Below are positions 14,949 to 19,992 of a stretch of DNA of 19,992 nucleotides, one piece after another. The translations under genes were made by a program, and so were the position numbers. Source of the stretch: JAQGMO01 sp050954505 (GTDB lineage Bacteria; Pseudomonadota; Gammaproteobacteria; Burkholderiales; Burkholderiaceae_D); the NCBI GenBank assembly GCA_050954505.1, contig JBPBPY010000182.1:1-19992 (forward strand). Reading direction: 5' to 3'. Every line of letters begins with the position of its first letter. Position 1 is the first letter of the stretch. Below the pieces are notes generated by a model. It was not told the origin of the DNA. It made no database searches and was given only the letters and a program-made list of their open reading frames with translations.

Positions 14949-15371
14949 TTATTTGGCGAAAATGAAGCTCATGTCCTTGAAAGACTTGAATTCCAGTGCA
15001 TTGCCCGACGGGTCATGGAAAAACATGGTGGCCTGCTCACCGACCTGGCCCGGAAAACGGATGTACGGATCGATCACGAATTCGGTGCCGACCGCCTTGA
15101 GTTTTTCCGCCAGTGCTTCCCACTCGGGCAAGGGCAGGATAGCACCGAAATGCCGCACCGGCACATTATGATCGTCGACCGGGTTGGTGGCATCGGTGCC
15201 GACTGCATCCGGCGCCAGGTGGGCAACGAGCTGGTGGCCATAGAAATTGAAATCAACCCAGTCGCTGGAACTGCGCCCTTCGGCGCAGCCAAGCAAGTCA
15301 CCATAAAAAGCGCGTGCTTCATCGAGATCCCTGACCGGGAAGGCAAGGTGGAACAGTGGGGTAGCGGACAT
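14949..15371 (-). CDS. VOC-family metalloprotein (glyoxalase/extradiol-dioxygenase fold)
   Basis: 140 aa from the ATG at 15371 (AAGGA, 6-base spacing); a 20-residue basic upstream extension in frame is unlikely to be translated. PLFHLAFPVRDLDEARAFYG (about 5-24) is the first beta-alpha module, with H8 as first metal ligand. SSSDWVDFNFYGHQLVAH continues it. RHFGAILPLPEWEALAEKLK (about 73-92) opens the second module with H74. FFHDPSGNALEFKSF (about 117-131) ends with E127, the typical last ligand. The pattern fits the vicinal-oxygen-chelate superfamily; the substrate cannot be told. It is the first gene of the minus-strand VOC-pxpBCA-AKR run and faces a divergent LysR gene, so its promoter lies in the palindrome-rich 15372-15754 spacer. 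Confidence 0.87.
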   Translation of the reverse strand: MSATPLFHLAFPVRDLDEARAFYGDLLGCAEGRSSSDWVDFNFYGHQLVAHLAPDAVGTDATNPVDDHNVPVRHFGAILPLPEWEALAEKLKAVGTEFVIDPYIRFPGQVGEQATMFFHDPSGNALEFKSFKDMSFIFAK

Positions 15372-15495
15372 GGGATTCCTTGTGAGAGTTCGGCAATACC
15401 GGCGCTGAAAAGGATTCCAGCGCCGGCGCAATCCAGCGCTGCTTCAATTGCACAAGACATTGAAGCAGGCGACGGTGCCAGTCTACCCAGCTTGA

Positions 15496-15515
15496 TTTGG
15501 AATGTACAATTCAAA
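15496..15515. promoter_or_regulatory. Imperfect 20-bp palindrome centred on TGTACA
   Basis: TTTGGAATGTACAATTCAAA matches its reverse complement at 16 of 20 positions, centred on GTAC at 15504-15507. It lies 14 bp from the sharper LysR-type palindrome at 15529-15547. It could be the second (activation) half of a LysR binding region, or a site for another dimeric regulator. Confidence 0.45.
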
Positions 15516-15519
15516 TTTA

Positions 15520-15548
15520 TTGCACTGAGTATCAAATTATTTGATACT
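15520..15548 (+). promoter_or_regulatory. Candidate sigma70 promoter for the LysR gene
   Basis: TTGCAC (15520-15525), 17-bp spacer, GATACT (15543-15548). The spacer and -10 overlap the 19-bp palindrome at 15529-15547, as expected for negative autoregulation. The distance to the ATG at 15755 implies a leader of about 200 nt. Confidence 0.45.
15529..15547. promoter_or_regulatory. LysR-type operator palindrome (T-N11-A)
   Basis: GTATCAAATTATTTGATAC has perfect 9-bp arms around a single central T. It contains T-N11-A (15532 to 15544), the classic LysR-type recognition pattern. It is located between the VOC-pxp operon and the divergent LysR gene, so the neighbouring LysR protein is the natural candidate to bind it. 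Confidence 0.7.
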
Positions 15549-15754
15549 GCACCATGCTTTGCATGATGCCTGCAGACCAATCATGGATCCTTTCGGCATC
15601 CGCGTACTCAGCTCGAACGGCCGTCGCTGCGGCTCGAGCTTTGCCCGAGCGGTGCCCAAGGCGATTCAGGTTGTTCGGTTCGGGTTTTGTGTTTCCTGCT
15701 TTGTGTGCCGTGTTTCGTGTTTACCGACCCTGTTTGTCATTCACCGGATTTTTC

Positions 15755-16678
15755 ATGCTGCGTTATCTGAAGACTTTTGCCGCCGCTGCCGAACTGGCAT
15801 CGTTTTCCAATGCAGCTGCCAGACTGGGATTGACACAGTCGGCCGTCAGCATGCAGATCAAGCGGCTGGAAGACGATCTCGACTGCCAGCTTTTCGAGCG
15901 TTGCGGCAAGTCGGTGCTGCTGTCGGCACGCGGGCGCGAACTGCTGGAAACGGCGCAGGAAATCCTGCGCCTGTATGGCGGCATGAAAGGACACAAGCTC
16001 GAAGACGGCGTGCGCGGCAAGGTCGACCTGGGCGCCATTTCAACCGTCCAGCTGGCCTTGCTGCCGCAGGCGCTGGCGCTGTTTCGCAGCCGCCTGCCAC
16101 TGGTTGAAGTCAATGTCGTGCCCGGAACATCGGTGCAGCTGATGTCACATATCGACAGCAATGAGCTGGCCATTGCCGTGATGATCAAGCCCAGCCTGCG
16201 CATGACCGGCGCCCTGCTGTGGACCACGCTGATGCGGGAAACCTATGTCGCCATCGCGCCGTCCGGCAGCCGTGAAAACACGCTGCGCGCACTGCTGCGC
16301 AGCCATCCTTTCATCCGCTACAGCCGCCGCTCGTATGGCGGCCAACTGGTCGACCGGTATCTGAAGCGGCACCGCATCCAGGTGCGCGAGAACATGGAAC
16401 TCGATGAGCCAGCCGTCATTCTCGAGATGGTGCGCCAGGGACTGGGCGTGTCCATCATCCCCTTCGAACTGGCGGCGGCCGGCAGCGCCAACCACGGCGT
16501 GCGTTTCCTCTCGCTCGAGGATGCCGAGTGCACGCGCGAGATCGGCATCCTGCAGCGCCTTAGCACCGCGAGCGACCAGACCATCGACACACTGGTAACC
16601 AGCCTGGCTGATGCCGCTGCCCGAAAAACAGACAGCGGCAGCATGCGGCTGGCTGAACTCCTGATCAGCAACCGATAG
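15755..16678 (+). CDS. LysR-family transcriptional regulator (divergent from VOC-pxpBCA)
   Basis: 307 aa from the ATG at 15755, where the family-typical start MLRYLKTFAAAAELASFSNA begins; the frame is open upstream to 15554 but that part is not LysR-like. The winged HTH (about 1-60) includes AARLGLTQSAVSMQIKRLED and LFERCGKSVLLSARGRELLE. The effector domain (about 88-290) has GKVDLGAISTVQLALLPQAL, LPLVEVNVVPGTSVQLMSHI and MVRQGLGVSIIPFELAAAG. The position suggests control of the VOC-pxpB-pxpC-pxpA-AKR run, perhaps with 5-oxoproline or a related compound as co-inducer (inference). Asparaginase follows 152 bp downstream in the same direction, behind its own dyad-flanked leader. Confidence 0.9.
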   Translation: MLRYLKTFAAAAELASFSNAAARLGLTQSAVSMQIKRLEDDLDCQLFERCGKSVLLSARGRELLETAQEILRLYGGMKGHKLEDGVRGKVDLGAISTVQLALLPQALALFRSRLPLVEVNVVPGTSVQLMSHIDSNELAIAVMIKPSLRMTGALLWTTLMRETYVAIAPSGSRENTLRALLRSHPFIRYSRRSYGGQLVDRYLKRHRIQVRENMELDEPAVILEMVRQGLGVSIIPFELAAAGSANHGVRFLSLEDAECTREIGILQRLSTASDQTIDTLVTSLADAAARKTDSGSMRLAELLISNR

Positions 16679-16697
16679 ATACCAGGAGTAAAATAAA

Positions 16698-16768
16698 CCG
16701 TTCGAATAAATCCATTGCAATTGTGCATGGTCATGAAAGTTGTCCGATCGATCATTGCCTTCGAACGG
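16698..16768. repeat. Widely spaced inverted repeat CCGTTCGAA / TTCGAACGG before the asparaginase gene
   Basis: CCGTTCGAA at 16698-16706 and its exact reverse complement at 16760-16768 are 53 bases apart in the 152-bp gap between the LysR stop and the asparaginase start. Each arm contains the self-palindrome TTCGAA, so each could be a stand-alone regulator half-site. The interval could hold the asparaginase promoter, though I see no clean -35/-10 pair. Confidence 0.5.
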
Positions 16769-16830
16769 ATGCGGCCCCTACACTTGCTGCGCCGTAAGAA
16801 CCTCAATTCCGATAACCGAGAGAAACCACC

Positions 16831-17925
16831 ATGTTCAAAAAGACCATCCTGTGTTCCGCATTGATGCTGGGATCTGCCCTGTTCGTCCCCATGTCGCCGG
16901 CCCAGGCCCAAGCCACTGCACCGGCGGCCACGCGCATGCCCAATGTCGTCATCCTGGCCACGGGCGGCACCATTGCCGGCACCGGCGCTTCTTCGACCAC
17001 CACGGTTGGCTATACCGCCGCCAAGATCGGCGTCGAAGCATTGATCGACGCCGTGCCGGAATTGAAGAAAGTCGCCAACGTGCGCGGCGAGCAGGTGTTC
17101 CAGATCGCCAGCGAAAACATGAACAATGACTACTGGCTCAAGCTGGCCAAACGCGTCAATGTGCTGTTGGCGCAAAGCGATGTCGATGGCATCGTCATCA
17201 CGCATGGCACGGACACGATCGAAGAAACCGCTTACTTCCTCGACCTGGTGGTGAAGAGCAAGAAGCCGGTGGTGGTGGTCGGCGCCATGCGTCCGGCAAC
17301 CGCGATCTCGGCAGACGGTCCGATCAACCTGTACAACTCGGTGCTGCTGGCCGGCAGCAAGGAAGCGGTGGGCAAGGGCGTACTGGTGGCAATGAATGAC
17401 CAGATCAATGCCGCGCGTGAAGTCACCAAGACCAATACCTCGCTGCTCGACACCTTCAAGACGCCGGAGATTGGCGTGCTGGGCTACATCCAGGGCAGCA
17501 AGCCTTACTTCTACCGCACCTCGACGCGCCTGAACACCGCCGATACCGAGTTTGATGTCAGCAATCTCGATGTGCTGCCGCAGGTCGACATCGTCTATGG
17601 TTATGCCAACATGGGACCGGTGGCGCTGAATGCCTTCGTGGCCGCCGGTGCCAAGGGCATCATCCACGCCGGCGTTGGCGATGGCAGTCTGGCCAATCCG
17701 GTCAAGCCGGCGCTGATCGAAGCGCGCAAGAAGGGCGTGCTGGTCGTGCGCAGCAGCCGTGTGGGGCAGGGTATCCTGGCGCGCAACGGCGAAGCCAACG
17801 ACGATGAACTCGACTTCGTGGTGTCGGACACGCTCAATGCGCAAAAGGCACGCATCCTGCTGATGCTGGCACTGACCAAAACCAGCGACAGCAAGGCAAT
17901 CCAGCAAATGTTCTACAAGTATTGA
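16831..17925 (+). CDS. ansB: Periplasmic type II L-asparaginase
   Basis: 364 aa. MFKKTILCSALMLGSALFVP followed by MSPAQAQA is a Sec signal peptide, cut near residue 27. The mature enzyme matches E. coli AnsB throughout. The catalytic residues are visible: T47 (ATGGTIAG), Y61 (GYTAAKIG), T127-D128 (THGTDT) and K177 (AGSKEAV); AMRPATAISADGPINLYNSV carries the substrate loop. It hydrolyses asparagine (and usually some glutamine) to aspartate or glutamate plus ammonia in the periplasm. The start is supported by a GAGAG stretch 8-12 bases upstream and by the signal peptide. E. coli ansB is controlled by FNR and CRP; no TTGAT-N4-ATCAA box is evident here. The C-terminus AIQQMFYKY is the normal family ending. 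Confidence 0.95.
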   Translation: MFKKTILCSALMLGSALFVPMSPAQAQATAPAATRMPNVVILATGGTIAGTGASSTTTVGYTAAKIGVEALIDAVPELKKVANVRGEQVFQIASENMNNDYWLKLAKRVNVLLAQSDVDGIVITHGTDTIEETAYFLDLVVKSKKPVVVVGAMRPATAISADGPINLYNSVLLAGSKEAVGKGVLVAMNDQINAAREVTKTNTSLLDTFKTPEIGVLGYIQGSKPYFYRTSTRLNTADTEFDVSNLDVLPQVDIVYGYANMGPVALNAFVAAGAKGIIHAGVGDGSLANPVKPALIEARKKGVLVVRSSRVGQGILARNGEANDDELDFVVSDTLNAQKARILLMLALTKTSDSKAIQQMFYKY

Positions 17926-18016
17926 TGGACGGCGGGCGCTGTCGGCATGGCGGCCTCTGCAATGCGGTGAGAACCTTGACCATGGCATGCCGGTTCCGGT
18001 ATCCGCATCATTGATC

Positions 18017-18058
18017 CGGTCACTGTTCTTCGGTCACTGTTCTCCGGTCACTGCGCTG
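18017..18058. repeat. Three tandem 14-bp repeats
   Basis: CGGTCACTGTTCTT (18017-18030), CGGTCACTGTTCTC (18031-18044) and CGGTCACTGCGCTG (18045-18058). The CGGTCACTG core is identical in all three, and the first two copies differ at one base. It is a small variable-number-type repeat in non-coding DNA. Confidence 0.7.
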
Positions 18059-18100
18059 CCTTCATCCGAACCTGCTGCAGCGTCTGCCTGCGCGCCGATG

Positions 18101-18164
18101 TCCCTTCGACGATCCACCCATGCGGCTGTGTGTCGCCGGCCTGGTCGTCGAAGGGATTTTTTTT
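18101..18164 (+). terminator. Rho-independent terminator downstream of the asparaginase gene
   Basis: TCCCTTCGACGA (18101-18112) and TCGTCGAAGGGA (18145-18156) are perfect 12-bp arms around a 32-nt loop, followed at once by eight T (18157-18164). Orientation fits the asparaginase transcript, about 175 bp after its stop. The loop is long but the stem is strong. Confidence 0.75.
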
Positions 18165-18205
18165 GCCTGCCCATGCGTGGGCAGGCCGGCAAATCGCCTT
18201 GCCGG
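18165..18205. repeat. Two adjoining hairpins after the terminator T-run
   Basis: GCCTGCCCA (18165-18173) and TGGGCAGGC (18178-18186) form a perfect 9-bp stem with a TGCG loop. CCGGCAA (18186-18192) and TTGCCGG (18199-18205) form a 7-bp stem right behind it. Neither is followed by a T-run on either strand. They lie 57-97 bases upstream of the ABC ATPase start. Confidence 0.55.
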
Positions 18206-18261
18206 ACTCGCAATGTGTGCAGGCTCGCGGTATGCTGGCGCATGCTTATGAAAAACTCGCC

Positions 18262-18891
18262 ATGACCGCACTGCCGATCGTCATCCTGCACGCCAGCGAC
18301 CTGCATTTTTCCCATCCCGGCAACAAGCTGTTCGACGGCTATTCCATTGACATTGGCGCTGGGGTGACCGTGGTTCGCGGTGGCGATGGCAGCGGCAAGA
18401 GCAGCCTGCTGCGCCTGCTTGCCGGCGCCGTATCCGCAGATTCGGGTACGCTGGCCATTGGTGCGGTGGAGCTGGCACGGCAAGCCGACGATTATCGGCG
18501 CCAGGTATTCTGGATCGAGCCGCGCAGCGAACAGTTCGACCAGATCACGCCGCGTGCCTATTTTGCTTCGCTTGCGCCGCGCTATCCGGCCTTCGACCAG
18601 GGCATGCTCGATCACGTCATCAACGGCCTCTCGCTTGCACCCCACCTGGACAAGCAGTTGTACATGCTCTCGACCGGCAGCAAGCGCAAGGTCTGGCTCG
18701 CTGCCGCGCTGGCAGCCGGTGCAACCGTCAACCTGCTCGACGATCCACTGGCCGGCCTGGACCGAGTGTCAATCAATTTTTTCTTCGACCAGCTCAAGCG
18801 TGCGGCCGCCAATCCGGCCCAGGCATGGGTGCTGGCAATGTATGAAGCACCGGCGGATTTGCCGCTGGCAGCCATTCTGGAGCTCACCTGA
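18262..18891 (+). CDS. ABC-type ATPase without visible membrane partner
   Basis: 209 aa from the ATG at 18262; an in-frame ATG at 18232 is a possible alternative, and neither has a strong ribosome site. It is a single nucleotide-binding domain: Walker A GGDGSGKSS (40-48), signature LSTGSKRKVW (136-145, a variant of LSGGQ) and Walker B TVNLLDDPLAGLD (155-167). The position of the catalytic glutamate after Walker B holds Asp161. The Q-loop region reads VFWIEP, with Glu rather than the usual Gln. LSTG-x-KRK signatures are common in CcmA/ABC-2-type exporters. No permease gene is next to it. Its stop TGA shares its last base with the ATG of the TPR glycosyltransferase gene, so the two are coupled. 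Whether it drives transport or has another ATP-dependent role is open. Confidence 0.8.
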   Translation: MTALPIVILHASDLHFSHPGNKLFDGYSIDIGAGVTVVRGGDGSGKSSLLRLLAGAVSADSGTLAIGAVELARQADDYRRQVFWIEPRSEQFDQITPRAYFASLAPRYPAFDQGMLDHVINGLSLAPHLDKQLYMLSTGSKRKVWLAAALAAGATVNLLDDPLAGLDRVSINFFFDQLKRAAANPAQAWVLAMYEAPADLPLAAILELT

Positions 18892-19992
18892 TGAAGCCAG
18901 TTTCAACCCATACCGTCGACGCCGTCTGGAACGATGCACTTTCCCTGCATCGCGCTGGCCAGTTCGACGCTGCCGCAAGGCTGTACGATCGCATCCTGGA
19001 CGTCTTTCCCGAGCATGCCGATGCCTTGCACATGGCCGGCACACTGGCACAGCATCGTGGCGACTTTGCGCTGGCAATGCGCCAGATCGGCATGGCCTTG
19101 ACACTCACGCCAACCTCGGCGGTGCATGTCAGCATGGGCATGCTGCAGCATGCCTGCGGCCAGACCGACATGGCGATTGCCAATCTGCACCAGGCGCTGG
19201 TGCTCGATCCAGCCAGTGCAATTGCCTACAACAACTTGGGCACCCTCCTGCAAGCCCAGGGCAATTTTCCGGCAGCGATGGAAAGTTACATCCAGGCCCT
19301 GGACAACAAGCCTGACTACGCCAGTGCCTACAACAATCTGGGCTCGGCTGCCCATGAGCTGGGCAATGTCAAGGAAGCGGCAGAGTGTTATCAGCAGGCG
19401 CTGGCGCTCGATCCTGATTACGCCATGGCGTACAACAACTATGGCAATGCCCTGCGCAATCTTGGCCAGCCGGCACAGGCGCTGCCCCATTTCGAGCGCG
19501 CACTCGCGCTCGATGCCACTGCCCTGATCCACAATAACTACGGCAATGCGCTGCGCGATGTCGCCCGTCTCGATGAAGCAATCGCCCAATTCAGGCAGGC
19601 GATTGCCCTGGAACCGGCGTATGCCATGGCGTACAACAACCTCGGCAATGCCTTGCGCGACCGCGGCGAAGCGCAGGAAGCAATCGGCTGTTTTCGCCAG
19701 GCGCTGGAACAGGCGCCCGAGCTTGCTGACGTGTTCAGCAACATGCTGTTGACGATGCAAACCGTGCCTGACCTGACGCCGCAGCAGCTGTTCGCCGAAC
19801 ACAAGCGCTATGCCCAGGTATATGAAACGCCGTTGCTGGCCCAGCGCCTGCCGCATGCGAATGACCGTGATCCGGAACGGCGCCTGAAGATCGGATTTGT
19901 CTCGGGCGACTATCGCGAGCACGCCTTGCTGTATTTCTTCGAACCGGTGCTGGCCGGCCTGGACCGCAGCCGGTTCGAGGTGTTCTGCTACT
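18891..19992 (+). CDS. TPR / SPINDLY-type O-GlcNAc transferase-like protein, C-terminus beyond window
   Basis: The frame opens at the ATG at 18891, overlapping the ABC gene stop, and runs off the window with 367 codons seen. About eight TPR units cover residues 11-278, the later ones nearly canonical (AYNNLGTLLQAQGNFPAA, AYNNYGNALRNLGQPAQA, AYNNLGNALRDRGEAQEA). From about residue 335, LKIGFVSGDYREHALLYFFE and RFEVFCY match the start of the glycosyltransferase family 41 catalytic region (SPINDLY / OGT, Glyco_transf_41). Bacterial members are thought to glycosylate proteins such as flagellins, adhesins or EF-P relatives; the target here is unknown. There is no signal peptide, so it should be cytoplasmic. 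The donor-binding half is outside the window, so activity cannot be judged. Confidence 0.85.
   Translation, partial: MKPVSTHTVDAVWNDALSLHRAGQFDAAARLYDRILDVFPEHADALHMAGTLAQHRGDFALAMRQIGMALTLTPTSAVHVSMGMLQHACGQTDMAIANLHQALVLDPASAIAYNNLGTLLQAQGNFPAAMESYIQALDNKPDYASAYNNLGSAAHELGNVKEAAECYQQALALDPDYAMAYNNYGNALRNLGQPAQALPHFERALALDATALIHNNYGNALRDVARLDEAIAQFRQAIALEPAYAMAYNNLGNALRDRGEAQEAIGCFRQALEQAPELADVFSNMLLTMQTVPDLTPQQLFAEHKRYAQVYETPLLAQRLPHANDRDPERRLKIGFVSGDYREHALLYFFEPVLAGLDRSRFEVFCY

Larger units (their letters stand above)
15372..15754. promoter_or_regulatory. Divergent control region between the VOC-pxp operon and its neighbouring LysR gene
   Basis: A 383-bp spacer. Its middle (15480-15550) is strikingly AT-rich in a GC-rich neighbourhood and contains two dyads, a plus-strand promoter candidate and presumably the minus-strand operon promoter. 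The plus-strand frame from 15554 upstream of the LysR start encodes Cys/Arg-rich sequence unlike any LysR N-terminus and is not regarded as coding. Confidence 0.65.
17926..18261. other. Asparaginase 3' region with tandem repeats and hairpins
   Basis: 336 bp without a credible gene. It contains three 14-bp tandem copies (18017-18058), a strong terminator (18101-18164), and two further hairpins directly behind it (18165-18186 and 18186-18205). The ABC gene promoter must lie in the last part, but I cannot place it. Confidence 0.55.

Noticed and set aside
16318..17988. A 556-codon open frame on the minus strand opposite the LysR and asparaginase genes
   Set aside because: It is the antisense of two well-identified genes. 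Its product is His/Gln/Arg-rich without a recognisable fold, a normal effect of GC-rich codon use.
18017..18058. CRISPR-like repeat array
   Set aside because: The three 14-bp copies are directly adjacent with no spacers, and no cas gene is nearby.
18165..18186. GC hairpin next to a T8 run, as an intrinsic terminator
   Set aside because: The T-run precedes this hairpin on the plus strand, and on the minus strand the hairpin is followed by A. The T8 belongs to the stem at 18101-18156 instead.
18903..19922. A 339-codon minus-strand frame opposite the TPR gene
   Set aside because: Its internal repetition is only the mirror of the TPR repeats on the plus strand, and it has no ribosome site.

Overview
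The window looks like chromosomal DNA from a high-GC betaproteobacterium, most likely of the Oxalobacteraceae (Massilia / Duganella / Janthinobacterium / Herbaspirillum type). The grounds are the codon usage, a DUF2242-type lipoprotein, a DUF4124-type secreted protein, a small Cro-like regulator and an FNR-like regulator, all of kinds I associate with that family. I ran no database search, so the family assignment is an inference. No rRNA, tRNA, CRISPR array, insertion sequence or prophage is visible.

Layout. (1) 1-1006, minus strand: a half-size type I specificity subunit directly followed by the N-terminus of a type I DNA methyltransferase that leaves the window. (2) 1007-1849: gene-poor, partly AT-rich DNA. 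(3) 1850-3707: an MscS-family channel, then an AT-rich, palindrome-containing leader and a small HTH regulator. It meets a minus-strand NIPSNAP / glutathione S-transferase pair (4004-5082) across a bidirectional terminator. (4) 5358-6275: a CRP/FNR regulator that keeps the FNR DNA-reading residues but lacks the N-terminal Fe-S cysteine cluster. (5) 6573-7463: a secreted DUF4124-like protein behind a long interrupted inverted repeat. (6) 7600-9412: a LigB/DODA-type dioxygenase divergent from a LysR regulator. (7) 9515-11125: a DUF2242 lipoprotein that appears frameshifted, overlapped by a GNAT acetyltransferase.

(8) 11167-15371, minus strand: the most coherent unit, VOC protein - pxpB - pxpC - pxpA - aldo/keto reductase. 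PxpABC is the prokaryotic ATP-dependent 5-oxoprolinase, which converts pyroglutamate to glutamate. A divergent LysR gene (15755-16678) and a near-perfect LysR-type palindrome (15529-15547) in the shared intergenic region suggest local control. (9) 16831-17925: a periplasmic type II L-asparaginase. With the 5-oxoprolinase next door this suggests a small island for scavenging amino-acid nitrogen (Asn/Gln and pyroglutamate to Asp/Glu). (10) 18262 to the end: an ABC-type ATPase without a membrane partner in view, whose stop overlaps the start of a large TPR / SPINDLY-type O-GlcNAc transferase-like protein that runs off the window.

No clearly new defence or mobile system is visible. The best candidates for a second look are the VOC-pxpBCA-AKR-LysR locus and its palindromes, the coupled ABC ATPase / SPINDLY pair, the half-size HsdS preceding HsdM, the cysteine-cluster-free FNR paralogue, and several unexplained inverted repeats (2985-3016, 6486-6562, 16698-16768, 18101-18205).
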